Numbered from the stretch's first letter, positions 18,024 to 26,580 are shown. The stretch: 64,000 bases of DNA from G025836975 sp048751585 (GCF_048751585.1 NZ_JAZHOB010000011.1:62001-126000); one strand, 5' to 3'. The notes: generated by a model from the sequence alone, not told the origin. Translations and numbers: made by a program.

Positions 18024-19007
18024 ATGTGCCCCAAGCGTCCTTTCCCATTTATCCCCGGCGCCCGCGCGCCGCGCCAATCCGGCGCCAGCCTGATCGAATT
18101 CTCCATCGTGGCCATACCGATACTGCTGGTGGGGCTGGGCAGCGTCGACATCGCCGCCTGGTTCTTCACACGGCAGGCGGCCAGCCTGGCGCTGCTTGAA
18201 GCCGGCCGCGCGGGCATCGTCGGGCACGCCCATCCCGATGCCATGGTGCAGGCCTTCGAACAGGCGCTGCTGCCGCTCTTTCCCGACTCATCCAGCCAGG
18301 CCAGCCGGCAAAAATTGCAGAACGCATTGCACAAGCGCAGCGTCGAAACCGGCGGGCCGCCCTGGCAAATCGAGATCCTGTCCCCCACACCCGATGCGTT
18401 TCGCGACTTCGCCGACGGCTCCGTTTCTGTGCGGGGCCAGGGCGCGCTGGCCGCCATCAACAATAGTTACCAGCAGGAACAAGACCTGAAGCGGCGTGGA
18501 CAAGGTTGGGAACAGGGCCGGGGCCCCGCATCCGGGGCCTCGATTTTCCAGGCGAACACGCTGGTGCTGCGCCTGAGCTATCTGCACGAACCGGTGCTTC
18601 CTGGCATGAAAAGCCTGATACGCATGCTGGGAAGCGAAAATGGCTCATACCGCCAGCATGCGCTGGCGCGGGGCTATTTGCCCCTGGTTCGTGAAATCGC
18701 GCTGGGCATGCAGTCGCACCCGGTGGACTGGCCTCTGCCCCCTGGCGGAAAAATCGTCAGGGGGCAAAGCGCGGCATTGGCGCAATCACCCACACAACCA
18801 GGCTGCGCGGGCATCCAGTGCGGCGGCCCCGAAAGCCCTGTGCATGCCGGCCCCAGTCCATCCCTGCCGCTCGCTCCGATACAGCCCGATCCCGGCGGCA
18901 CGGCGCACATCCCCGCAGGCAACGACCCGCCGCCCGGCAGCGAACATCTGGCGGTCTCGCCGGACGATCCGGCCTGTGGGGTCGTGCTGTGTTGCGCGCC
19001 CGCCTGA
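18024..19007 (+). CDS. TadE-like pseudopilin/secreted protein, isolated
   Basis: The 327-residue protein opens with QSGASLIEFSIVAIPILLVGLGSVDIAAWF, matching the TadE/TadG pattern of a processed, pilin-like N-terminal helix (a Glu five residues into the hydrophobic stretch). Residues 60-225 look like a globular extracellular domain. The last 90 residues are rich in Pro and Gly and carry cysteines (CAGIQC, CGVVLCCAP), suggesting a disordered, disulfide-bearing tail. No tad secretion genes are nearby, so any export machinery must be encoded elsewhere. The exact function is unknown. Confidence 0.65.
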   Translation: MCPKRPFPFIPGARAPRQSGASLIEFSIVAIPILLVGLGSVDIAAWFFTRQAASLALLEAGRAGIVGHAHPDAMVQAFEQALLPLFPDSSSQASRQKLQNALHKRSVETGGPPWQIEILSPTPDAFRDFADGSVSVRGQGALAAINNSYQQEQDLKRRGQGWEQGRGPASGASIFQANTLVLRLSYLHEPVLPGMKSLIRMLGSENGSYRQHALARGYLPLVREIALGMQSHPVDWPLPPGGKIVRGQSAALAQSPTQPGCAGIQCGGPESPVHAGPSPSLPLAPIQPDPGGTAHIPAGNDPPPGSEHLAVSPDDPACGVVLCCAPA

Positions 19008-19045
19008 CGGGACGCCTAGATGCAAAGAAACCGTGTCTTGCGGCC

Positions 19046-19372
19046 CTAATTGCCTTTCCGTTGCGGTATGGCCGGCGTTTTTATTTGCGGCTCGCGCTCG
19101 TGCGGGGCCAGTATCTGCACGTAGACCTCGCCTTGCTTGATCATGCCCAGCTCAGCCCGGGCGCGCTCTTCGATAGCGGCCTTGCCCGACTTCAGGTCCT
19201 GAACCTCGGCCTGCAGGGCATTGTTGCGCGCCAGCAGGGCATCGTTGGTCTCTTGCTGGCTGGTGACCTTTCTTTGCAGTTCCTGCACACGCAGCCAACC
19301 GCCCTTCCCCCACCACAATGGATATTGGGTAATGGCGGTCAGCAATACCAGGATAATAAGTAAAAGTCGCAT
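19046..19372 (-). CDS. ftsB: Cell division protein FtsB
   Basis: This bitopic membrane protein forms a complex with FtsL and FtsQ at the division septum. It has 108 residues: a membrane helix at 3-20 followed by a long coiled coil (about 27-75, LQRKVTSQQETNDALLARNNALQAEVQDL) and the conserved EERARAELGMIKQGEVYVQI segment. It follows eno, as in many betaproteobacteria, but an intrinsic terminator lies between them and no ribosome site is visible before its ATG. Confidence 0.92.
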   Translation of the reverse strand: MRLLLIILVLLTAITQYPLWWGKGGWLRVQELQRKVTSQQETNDALLARNNALQAEVQDLKSGKAAIEERARAELGMIKQGEVYVQILAPHEREPQIKTPAIPQRKGN

Positions 19373-19381
19373 GTATCGGAC

Positions 19382-19410
19382 AAAAAAACAGCCCGGCCGG
19401 AGCCAGGCTG
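19382..19410 (-). terminator. Intrinsic terminator between eno and ftsB
   Basis: On the minus strand a nine-pair stem (19402-19410 with 19389-19397, one wobble) and the loop TCCG are followed by seven T. It begins 5 bases after the eno stop, and its T run ends 9 bases before the ftsB start. Confidence 0.85.
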
Positions 19411-19414
19411 CCGA

Positions 19415-20701
19415 TTAGCGCAGGTTATAGAAAGCGTCGCGGCCGGGATAGGAAGCCACTTCGGCCAGTTCTTCTTCGATGCGAAGCAACTGGTTGTACT
19501 TGGCCATGCGATCGGAACGCGACAAGGAGCCGGTCTTGATTTGCATGGCATTGGTAGCCACGGCGATGTCGGCAATGGTGGAGTCTTCGGTTTCACCCGA
19601 GCGATGGGAAATGACGGCCGTGTAGCCGGCGCGCTTGGCCATCTCGATGGCGGCGAAGGTTTCGGTCAGTGTGCCGATCTGGTTGATCTTGATAAGGATG
19701 GAGTTGGCGATGCCCCGGTCTATGCCTTGCTTCAGGATCTTGGTGTTGGTCACGAACAAGTCGTCGCCCACCAGTTGAACGCGCTTGCCCAATTGATCGG
19801 ACAGCAGCTTCCAGCCGTCCCAGTCGTCTTCGGCCATGCCGTCTTCGATCGAGATGATGGGGTATTTATCGCACCAGGAGGCCAGCAGGTTGGAGAAGTC
19901 CTGCGGCGTCAGCGACACGCCGCCCTCGCCGGCCAGATGGTATTTGCCGTCGCGATAGAATTCGGAACTGGCGCAATCCAGGCCCAGCGCGATCTGCGAA
20001 CCGGCTTCATAGCCGGCTTCGGAAATCGCTTGCAGGATAAGCTGGATGGCGGCCTCGTGGTTGGCCACGTTGGGCGCGAAACCGCCCTCGTCGCCCACGG
20101 CGGTGGACATGCCCTGCTTGTTGATCAGCTTCTTCAGGGCGTGGAAAACTTCGGCGCCCATGCGCAGCGATTCGCGAAAGCTGCTTGCCCCTATGGGCAG
20201 GATCATGAATTCTTGCAGATCCAGGGTATTGTTGGCGTGAGCCCCGCCGTTGATGACGTTCATCATGGGCACCGGCATCTGCATGGGACCGCTGCCGCCG
20301 AAATAACGGTATAGCGACAGGCCCGAATCGTCGGCCGCGGCGCGCGCCACGGCCATGCTGGCCGCCAGGATGGCATTGGCGCCCAGGCGGCTTTTGGATT
20401 CGGTTCCGTCCAAGTCGATAAGGGTGCGGTCGACGAAGGTTTGTTCCTGGGCGTCCAGGCCCATGAGCGCTTCGGAGATTTCAGTGTTCAGGTTCTCGAC
20501 GGCGCGCAATACGCCCTTGCCCAGGTAGCGCTTTTCGTCGCCGTCGCGCAGCTCGATGGCTTCGCGCGCGCCCGTGGATGCGCCTGAAGGCACGGCAGCG
20601 CGCCCCATGGCGCCCGATTCCAGCAAAACGTCACATTCGACGGTGGGATTGCCGCGAGAGTCGAGAATTTCACGACCAATGATATCTACGATTGCACTCA
20701 T
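19415..20701 (-). CDS. eno: Enolase
   Basis: This enzyme interconverts 2-phosphoglycerate and phosphoenolpyruvate and in many bacteria is also part of the RNA degradosome. It has 428 residues, standard length. Conserved features include the N-terminal SRGNPTVECDV and PSGASTGAREAIELRDGD, the metal-binding SIEDGMAEDDWDGW region and the C-terminal AVISHRSGETEDSTIADIAVATNA, GSLSRSDRMAKYNQLLRIEEEL. It belongs to the ancestral pyrG-kdsA-eno-ftsB group, here interrupted upstream. Confidence 0.97.
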   Translation of the reverse strand: MSAIVDIIGREILDSRGNPTVECDVLLESGAMGRAAVPSGASTGAREAIELRDGDEKRYLGKGVLRAVENLNTEISEALMGLDAQEQTFVDRTLIDLDGTESKSRLGANAILAASMAVARAAADDSGLSLYRYFGGSGPMQMPVPMMNVINGGAHANNTLDLQEFMILPIGASSFRESLRMGAEVFHALKKLINKQGMSTAVGDEGGFAPNVANHEAAIQLILQAISEAGYEAGSQIALGLDCASSEFYRDGKYHLAGEGGVSLTPQDFSNLLASWCDKYPIISIEDGMAEDDWDGWKLLSDQLGKRVQLVGDDLFVTNTKILKQGIDRGIANSILIKINQIGTLTETFAAIEMAKRAGYTAVISHRSGETEDSTIADIAVATNAMQIKTGSLSRSDRMAKYNQLLRIEEELAEVASYPGRDAFYNLR

Positions 20702-20854
20702 GATTTGACTGTCCTGCTTGAAGATAAGGTTACGCTGAAAGGGCTGGCCAAGGCGCTTGCGAGAGCTGAATCCGACTGGAACAAGCGCGAACGCCCGATT
20801 GTACCCCGGTGCCGAGCGCTGGCGGGTTACATCAAGTTTAAATGATGGGAAATT

Positions 20855-21280
20855 TTACGGCTCCCGCCGCAAGCGTTCTTCCAGCGTGTGCAGCATGGCG
20901 CTCAGGTCGGCCAGTTGCTCCGCCGACAGGCCTTCGAATATATTTTCGATGAACGCCGTGCGTCGCGGCAGCATATCCTGGACGGCATTGCGGCCGCTGG
21001 GCGTCAACGTCACATTGGTCAGGCGGTTGTCGCCTGGATCGGTATGGCGCTCGACCCAGCCCATCTGTTCTATGGCCTTTATCTGGCGTGTCAAGGACGC
21101 CGGATCCATCGGAAGATCGCGCGCAAGCTGCTTCTGCGAGCACTCCCCCGAACGGTACAAGGCCAGCAGTATGCGCCAGCGGGGCATGGAGTGCCCGATG
21201 TCGGCTTCAAAAGCGGACATCAGTGCGCGATAAGTACGGCCCAGCTGCTGTATGGCCTGCAACTGGGGGATATCAGCCAT
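20855..21280 (-). CDS. MarR family transcriptional regulator
   Basis: A 141-residue winged-helix regulator. The DNA-binding part is clear: MPRWRILLALYRSGECSQKQLARDLPMDPASLTRQIKAIEQMGWVER, then the wing DPGDNRLTNVTLT. ATG 21280 is preferred because AGGAGG lies 9 bases upstream; the ATG at 21289 directly abuts the AGGAGG. Its start overlaps the 3' end of the efflux-pump gene by 8 bases, so the two are co-translated. It probably represses the pair through the dyads at 22903-22930 and is released by a pump substrate. Confidence 0.88.
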   Translation of the reverse strand: MADIPQLQAIQQLGRTYRALMSAFEADIGHSMPRWRILLALYRSGECSQKQLARDLPMDPASLTRQIKAIEQMGWVERHTDPGDNRLTNVTLTPSGRNAVQDMLPRRTAFIENIFEGLSAEQLADLSAMLHTLEERLRREP

Positions 21281-22889
21281 TGGAAGCATCCTCCTGCCTT
21301 GCCGGCGGCGACGCACCCGCCGTCCGCGACAAACGGATCAGCGGCAGGCGATAGACCCATGCCAAAGCGATGACCGCCACCAGCAAGGCGGTGGCCAGGC
21401 CATGATGGACCGCCGACACCAGCGCCACCCGCGCCACTTCGATGAAGGATTCTCCCAGCAGGCCCTGGCGCTGTAAATGCGCCATGAAATCGCTTTGTAT
21501 GGCATGGTTGACCAGCACCTGCGGATCCTCAAGCATGCTCAGCCATGACGTGCCCTGGCCTTGCGGCACCGCCTGGCGAACGCCGCTGACGTAGTAGTTC
21601 GTCACCAGGGTGCCGACAATAGTGGTGCCCAGCATGCCGCCTATCATGCGCACCGATTGCAGCATGGCGGTGGAAATGCCCAATAGCGAGCGCCCCGCCG
21701 TTTCCTGGGCGAACACGGTCAGATTGGGCATGACAAAGCCCAGGCCCAATCCGGCCAGGATCATGTACAGAACGACCAGCAGCTTCGGCGTGGACTGCTG
21801 CATCAGGACAATGCCCACACAGGCCAGAACCAGCAGGACGAAACCGGCATAAAGCATGTGATTGGGCTTGGAGAGTCGGACAATGATGCGGGCATTGGTG
21901 ACGCTGCCCAGCGTAATGCATACCACCAGCGGCGTGATCAGCAGCCCGACCTGCTGCGGCGTCATGCCGAAACCGCCTTGCAGGAGCAGCGGTATATAAA
22001 ACAGCAAGGCAAACATGATGAAGCCGACGAACAGCGATAGGCAAAATAGCGTGGCCAGGCTTTTGTTGCGGAACATATCCAAAGGCAGCAAAGGCTGCGG
22101 ACAGCGCTTTTCCCAGTACAGCAGCGCGGCGAATACAAACAAGGACGAAACGCCCAGTAGCACCATGGACAGGCTGGCGCCTTGCGTGGGCAGCAGCTCG
22201 ACGAACAGTTGCAGGCTGCCCAGGCCCAGCGCGATCAGCACGGCCCCCTGCCAGTCCAGGCGGATATCCTTCGATTGCGCCTGGCGTATATGGGGCAGGA
22301 AGCGCCAGACGAAATACAGGCTGACGATCCCTATGGGCAGGTTCACGAAGAATACCGAGCGCCAACCCGTGTATTGGGTCAGGAAGCCGCCCAATGACGG
22401 ACCGAAGGCGTTGGCGATTCCAAATGCGGCGCTAAGCAGCATTTGCCAGCGCAGGCGCACGTGCGAATCCGGGAACAGGTCGGGCACACAGGCGAAGGCC
22501 GTGCCTATCAGCATGCCGCCGCCTATGCCCTGCAAGGCCCTGGCCAGGGCCAGTTGCAGCATGGTGTCGGCCATGCCGCACAAGACCGATGCCAGCATGA
22601 ATACGATGATGGACGCGACGACAAAGGGCTTGCGGCCGTAGTAGTCGCCCAGCCGGCCGAAGATGGGAATGGTGATGACGGAAGTCAGCAGGTAGGCCGT
22701 GGCTACCCAGGCATACAGTTCAAAGCCATTGAGCTCGGCCACGATGGTGGGTAGCGCCGTGCCCACCACGGTCTGGTCGACGGCCACCATCATGGTCACA
22801 AAACACAGCCCCAGCATGGCCAGAAGCGACTGGCGCACGGACAGCACCCGTCCGGTTTCGGTGGATAGTGGAGCGGGCGTAGCTGGCAT
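21273..22889 (-). CDS. DHA2 family (EmrB/QacA-type) multidrug MFS exporter
   Basis: A proton-driven drug exporter of about 538 residues with 14 predicted membrane helices. Motifs are LDxTVV-like (VAVDQTVVGTALPTI) in helix 1, the loop GRLGDYYGRKPFV, and the motif C equivalent GIANAFGPSLGGFL. The frame can also start at TTG 22910, but ATG 22889 with AAGG upstream gives the normal short N-terminus and leaves the operator dyads outside the gene. It is the first gene of a two-gene unit with marR. The substrate is unknown. Confidence 0.88.
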   Translation of the reverse strand: MPATPAPLSTETGRVLSVRQSLLAMLGLCFVTMMVAVDQTVVGTALPTIVAELNGFELYAWVATAYLLTSVITIPIFGRLGDYYGRKPFVVASIIVFMLASVLCGMADTMLQLALARALQGIGGGMLIGTAFACVPDLFPDSHVRLRWQMLLSAAFGIANAFGPSLGGFLTQYTGWRSVFFVNLPIGIVSLYFVWRFLPHIRQAQSKDIRLDWQGAVLIALGLGSLQLFVELLPTQGASLSMVLLGVSSLFVFAALLYWEKRCPQPLLPLDMFRNKSLATLFCLSLFVGFIMFALLFYIPLLLQGGFGMTPQQVGLLITPLVVCITLGSVTNARIIVRLSKPNHMLYAGFVLLVLACVGIVLMQQSTPKLLVVLYMILAGLGLGFVMPNLTVFAQETAGRSLLGISTAMLQSVRMIGGMLGTTIVGTLVTNYYVSGVRQAVPQGQGTSWLSMLEDPQVLVNHAIQSDFMAHLQRQGLLGESFIEVARVALVSAVHHGLATALLVAVIALAWVYRLPLIRLSRTAGASPPARQEDASNG

Positions 22890-22902
22890 GCTTAACCTTG
22901 GA

Positions 22903-22930
22903 CTTATCAATCATTGATAAGTCAATGATT
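22903..22930 (-). promoter_or_regulatory. Overlapping dyads, probable MarR operator
   Basis: Two perfect inverted repeats overlap: CTTATCAAT-C-ATTGATAAG (22903-22921) and AATCATTGA-TAAG-TCAATGATT (22909-22930). They lie 14-41 bases upstream of the efflux-pump start, as expected for autoregulation by the linked MarR protein. Confidence 0.65.
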
Positions 22931-23042
22931 TTAGCAAAGGCCTTGCCAAGGAGCAAGGTAAAGCAAGGAAGATTTCAGCCGCGAAGAACGGCAAAGCGCG
23001 TTTCGTGCCGCGCCTGTAACAGCCGGCTTGACCGTTAAAGGT

Positions 23043-23327
23043 TCAGGCCCCTTCCACGATGTACATATTCATGACGGCGGCGCGCTCGCGGGCATTGCGG
23101 GCCCGGCGGTACTGCGCGGAGTTATAGAAGGCGCGCGCGGCCGCCATGCTGGGAAACTGCAAAATCACCGTGCGGCCCGGATCGCGGCCCTCCAGGGTTT
23201 CCGTCTTGCCGCCCCGGACCAGCACCTTCACATCGTGCGCGCGCATGGCCAAGGTGGAGAAGCGGCGATATTCCTCGTATTTTTCGGGATTGGTCACAAA
23301 AACATTGGCGATCACATAGGCTGTCAT
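23043..23327 (-). CDS. DUF1330 family protein
   Basis: A 94-residue protein of the ferredoxin-like dimeric alpha-beta barrel type. The DUF1330 pattern is visible: MTAYVIANVFVTNPEKYEEYRR at the start, then VLVRGGKTETLEG and RTVILQFPSMAAARAFYNSAQYRRARNAR. Biochemical role unknown. A DUF1330 gene commonly sits between kdsA and eno in related Burkholderiales (from memory), so this copy on the same strand as both is probably the ancestral neighbour. ATG 23327 is the family start; the frame continues upstream without support. Confidence 0.85.
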   Translation of the reverse strand: MTAYVIANVFVTNPEKYEEYRRFSTLAMRAHDVKVLVRGGKTETLEGRDPGRTVILQFPSMAAARAFYNSAQYRRARNARERAAVMNMYIVEGA

Positions 23328-23502
23328 AGGCAAACTCTTGTCAAAGCTGAAGCAACTAACGAACAAGCACTATACAAGAAAGAATTCGCCCTGGAACCGC
23401 CGCATGCGGCGCTCTACCCCCTGCCAGACGCGCCTTTGCACAGCGGCCGCTATTCATCCATCGTGGCGGCTTCAGGGTATTCCCCAAAATCGTCAAAACA
23501 AA

Positions 23503-23538
23503 TTGACGTTTAGTATAGTTTTAGATAATATGTCTAAA
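23503..23538 (+). promoter_or_regulatory. Promoter and dyad for a leaderless YheO-type regulator mRNA
   Basis: TTGACG (23503-23508), a 17-base spacer and TAATAT (23526-23531). The ATG begins 7 bases after the -10, at the expected transcription start, and no ribosome site exists. A dyad TTTAGA-N7-TCTAAA (23520-23538) brackets the -10, consistent with autorepression. Confidence 0.65.
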
Positions 23539-24170
23539 TGGATGAAACACAAGACACCGCCGGACAGGCCCTACTGCTCAGCCAGCTGGAAAAAATCGCC
23601 GAGGGCATAGCCGCCACCTTCGAACCCTTCTGCGAAGTCGTGGTGCATGACCTGACCGATCCGAAGCACGCCATCGCCTGCCTGAAGAACAACCTTTCAG
23701 GCAGGCAGGTCGGCGATCCCGCGACCGAGCTGGGCCTGGCCCGCATCCTGGACAAGGAGTATCCGCAGGTTCTGGCCAGCTACCCGAATCAGTTTTCGGA
23801 CGGACGGCAAGTCAAAAGTTCCTCCATCGGCATCAAGGACATCAATGGCCGCTATGTGGCGGCGCTCTGCCTGAACATGGACATCAGCATGTTCCAGAGT
23901 CTGTCGGTCTTCCTGGACAAGCTTGTCTCCACGACCCCCACGGGCGCGCGGGACACCCTGGATCCCGGCAATGCCGCGTTGCTGCGGGCCAAGATCGACG
24001 AATTCTCGGCCTCGCTCGCGACCACCCCGCGCGCACTGAACAAGAAGGACAGGAAGACCCTGGTCCGTACGCTCAAGCAGCAAGGCTTCCTGGAGATCAG
24101 GAACGCGGCCGCCGTGGTCGCCCAGCATCTTGGCGTTTCGCGGGCGACCGTCTACGGCGATGCCAAATGA
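23538..24170 (+). CDS. YheO/DauR-type PAS-HTH transcriptional regulator
   Basis: A 210-residue regulator. Residues 15-120 form the YheO-like PAS sensor domain (FEPFCEVVVHDLTDPKHAIACLKNNLSGR, then GRYVAALCLNMDIS). The C-terminal 50 residues are the DauR-type helix-turn-helix (IRNAAAVVAQHLGVSRATVYG). Relatives sense amino-acid-like or enamine metabolites and control linked catabolic genes, often with a RidA-family gene nearby, as here. It reads in the same direction as the hydrolase, binding protein and ridA genes and is probably their regulator. Confidence 0.88.
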   Translation: MDETQDTAGQALLLSQLEKIAEGIAATFEPFCEVVVHDLTDPKHAIACLKNNLSGRQVGDPATELGLARILDKEYPQVLASYPNQFSDGRQVKSSSIGIKDINGRYVAALCLNMDISMFQSLSVFLDKLVSTTPTGARDTLDPGNAALLRAKIDEFSASLATTPRALNKKDRKTLVRTLKQQGFLEIRNAAAVVAQHLGVSRATVYGDAK

Positions 24171-24233
24171 TCGCGGGCCGCCGCGCACCGCTTTCATAGA
24201 GATCGCTTCCCTTCCACCCTACCCCACCGTGCC

Positions 24234-25112
24234 ATGACGCAAACAGACATCGAACAGCAATTCAATCCACGAGTCTCGATATCCGCGGCCGAGGTCGACC
24301 GCTACGCCGCAAGGGCTTCGGCGCTGAGCCTGGCCACGCGCGAGCGGTGGTCGCAGCGCAAGGCATGCCGTCTGGATGTGCCTTACGGGGAATCCAGGCT
24401 TGCAACGCTGGACATATTTCCCGTCGCCGATCCCCGCGCGCCCCTTCATGTCTTCCTGCACGGCGGCTATTGGCGGGCCCGCGACAAGGCGGACTACAGC
24501 TTCGTTGCCGATGCGCTGGCGCCTCATGGCATTTCGACCATCGTCATGAACTACGACCTCTGTCCGGAAGTCGAGGTGGGCGCCATTGTCGAACAGGTCA
24601 AACACGGCTTCTCCTGGATCCGGGACAATGCCGGCGCTTTCGGCTGCCAGACCTCGAACCTGACGGCATCCGGGCACTCGGCCGGCGCGCACCTGATCGC
24701 CGCCGCGCTGTCCGATCCCGCCCACGACGCCGGGCCGCACGCGGCACTGCTGATCAGCGGCATCTACGAACTGGAGCCTGTGCTGCACATCTCGGTGAAC
24801 GAGCAGATACGCTTGCGGCCGGAAGCGGTCGATGCCCTGAGTCCGCTGCGCCATCCCCCCCGCCGCCCTTGCAACCTGGCCATGGTGGCCGGCTCGGCCG
24901 AGCCGCCGGCCTGGGTGGCGCAGAGTCGCGATTTTGCGAACCTGTGCAAACAGGGGGGGCAGGACTGCCTGTATGGGGAACTGCCCGACGACAACCACTA
25001 TTCCATCATGACGCATTTCGAGTCGCCCTCGGGCTGGCTCAGCCGGCTTGCCGCCGGCATGGCGCTGCGCGCCGCCGACTTTCCCCCAACCTACGGTGTC
25101 CATCAAAAATGA
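24234..25112 (+). CDS. Alpha/beta hydrolase of the esterase/kynurenine formamidase-like group
   Basis: A 292-residue serine hydrolase. The oxyanion motif HGGYW is at 76-80 and the nucleophile elbow GHSAG at 147-151 (Ser149). A late His in DDNHYS is the likely catalytic base. HGGYW is the pattern of the HSL-like/kynurenine formamidase group, enzymes that cleave small esters, amides or formamides. Its stop overlaps the start of the next gene (ATGA at 25109-25112). Context with a TTT binding protein and RidA suggests it opens an imported or nitrogenous substrate; the substrate is unknown. Confidence 0.82.
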   Translation: MTQTDIEQQFNPRVSISAAEVDRYAARASALSLATRERWSQRKACRLDVPYGESRLATLDIFPVADPRAPLHVFLHGGYWRARDKADYSFVADALAPHGISTIVMNYDLCPEVEVGAIVEQVKHGFSWIRDNAGAFGCQTSNLTASGHSAGAHLIAAALSDPAHDAGPHAALLISGIYELEPVLHISVNEQIRLRPEAVDALSPLRHPPRRPCNLAMVAGSAEPPAWVAQSRDFANLCKQGGQDCLYGELPDDNHYSIMTHFESPSGWLSRLAAGMALRAADFPPTYGVHQK

Positions 25113-26110
25113 GAAACAGCCCATTACGACCTTTTGTCGCCAAAGTGTTTGCCACCGCTCTCATGGGCGCGGCCTTCCTGAGCCCCGCCAGCGCGCAGGA
25201 CCAGTTTCCCCAGCCCGGCAAAAGCATCCGCCTGATCATCCCCTTCGCGCCTGGCGGCGTCACCGATACCAGCGGCCGGATCATCGCCGAGAACCTGTCC
25301 AAGCGGCTGGGCACCCAGGTCGTCGCGGAGAACCGGCCCGGCGCTTCCGGCAATATCGGCACCAATGCCGTCATGACCGCCGCACCCGATGGCTACACAC
25401 TGATGCTGGCGCTCGATGGCAGCCTGGTCATCAATCCGCATGTCATGAAGAGCCTGGCCGGTTTCCATCCCAGCAAGAACCTGACGCCGGTCGGCAACAT
25501 CGGCAATTCCACCATCATTCTGGTGGCCCACCCCAGTGTGCAGGCAAACACCTTGAAGGAAGTCATCGAGCTGTCCAAGAAAACGCCCGAAGGCCTTTCC
25601 TACGGCACCTCGGGCACAGCCAGCATCGTGCATATCGCGGGCGAGCTCCTGACACAGAAGACCGGCGCCAAGCTGGTACATGTGCCCTACAAGGGCGGCG
25701 CGCCGGCCGTCAACGATGTGGTGGCCGGCCACATCCCCCTGGCCTTCGTCTCCGCCGCCTCGGTCCAGGGCTACATCAATATGGGCCAGTTGAAGCCCAT
25801 TGCCGTGCCCACCGCCAAGCGCTCCCCCTTCTATCCCAAGGTCGAGACCTTCCAGGAGAACGGCGTGGCTGATTTCAACGTCAGTTCCTGGGTCGGCCTG
25901 ATGGCTCCGCCCAAAACACCGCAGGCCGTCGTCGACAAGCTCAATGCGGAATTGAATGCGGTACTAGCCGACGAAAACACAGTCAAGCGCCTGAACGGCA
26001 TGGGCATAGAACCCTTGCCCGGCACAGCGCAGGACTTCGCCTCGATGATCGATGCCAACTTCACGCTTTTCGACAGTGTGATAAAAAGCTCAGGAATCAG
26101 CCTGGACTAG
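25109..26110 (+). CDS. Tripartite tricarboxylate transporter (TTT/Bug) substrate-binding protein
   Basis: A 333-residue periplasmic receptor of the Bug family, which is greatly expanded in Bordetella and relatives. The signal peptide (about residues 1-30) ends at SPASAQ. The mature protein has the family opening YP-type ligand loop (KSIRLIIPFAPGGVTDTSGRIIAENLSKRLG), ENRPGASGNIGTNAV and the mid-protein LVHVPYKGGAPAVNDVVAGHI. No TctA/TctB membrane genes are adjacent, the usual orphan arrangement. A longer frame upstream is a shadow of the hydrolase gene; ATG 25109 overlaps the hydrolase stop. Confidence 0.93.
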   Translation: MRNSPLRPFVAKVFATALMGAAFLSPASAQDQFPQPGKSIRLIIPFAPGGVTDTSGRIIAENLSKRLGTQVVAENRPGASGNIGTNAVMTAAPDGYTLMLALDGSLVINPHVMKSLAGFHPSKNLTPVGNIGNSTIILVAHPSVQANTLKEVIELSKKTPEGLSYGTSGTASIVHIAGELLTQKTGAKLVHVPYKGGAPAVNDVVAGHIPLAFVSAASVQGYINMGQLKPIAVPTAKRSPFYPKVETFQENGVADFNVSSWVGLMAPPKTPQAVVDKLNAELNAVLADENTVKRLNGMGIEPLPGTAQDFASMIDANFTLFDSVIKSSGISLD

Positions 26111-26162
26111 TCTTCATTGAGGGCTGGCAACCCCAGCCCTCAACCTTCAATTCAAGAGTTGC

Positions 26163-26576
26163 ATGAATCAAAGCATTGACAAGCGCGCCATCCGCAGCGC
26201 CAACAGCACCGCCATTCCCGCTCCCGGAGGCCACTATTCCCATGTTTGCACCGCGGCGGGCCTGGCCCATATTTCGGGCCAACTTCCAATAGACGCCCAG
26301 GGCAAGCCCATGACTGGCCAGCCCTTCGAATCCCAGGCGCTACAAGTGCTGGCCAACCTGGAGGCCTGCCTGCAAGCGGTCCGCCTGACACCCCAGGACC
26401 TGGTCCAGGTACGCATTTACCTGACCGACATGGAAAACTGGCCCAGCTTCAATCAATACTATGCAAAATGGCTGGGCGAACACCGGCCGGCCCGCATCAT
26501 CGCGGGCGTCGCGGCATTGCACTACGGTCTGGAACTGGAAGTGGAAGCCGTGGCGCTGGCGGCTCGGGAACAATAA
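26163..26576 (+). CDS. RidA family protein (enamine/imine deaminase or related)
   Basis: A 137-residue member of the YjgF/RidA family, which hydrolyses reactive enamines and imines; many paralogues serve specific catabolic pathways. Family segments are GLAHISGQLPIDAQGKPM, ALQVLANLEACLQA, the catalytic-loop region DLVQVRIYLTDMENWPSFNQYY and the end GLELEVEAVAL. The Arg that binds the carboxylate in canonical RidA (near RVRV) aligns with VRIYLT. It is the last gene of the putative YheO-hydrolase-TTT-RidA cassette, 52 bases after the binding-protein gene. Confidence 0.88.
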   Translation: MNQSIDKRAIRSANSTAIPAPGGHYSHVCTAAGLAHISGQLPIDAQGKPMTGQPFESQALQVLANLEACLQAVRLTPQDLVQVRIYLTDMENWPSFNQYYAKWLGEHRPARIIAGVAALHYGLELEVEAVALAAREQ

Positions 26577-26580
26577 ATAA

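Noticed and set aside
24347..25108. Upstream extension of the TTT binding-protein frame
   Set aside because: It lies out of frame over the hydrolase gene; the signal peptide and ATGA overlap fix the true start at 25109.
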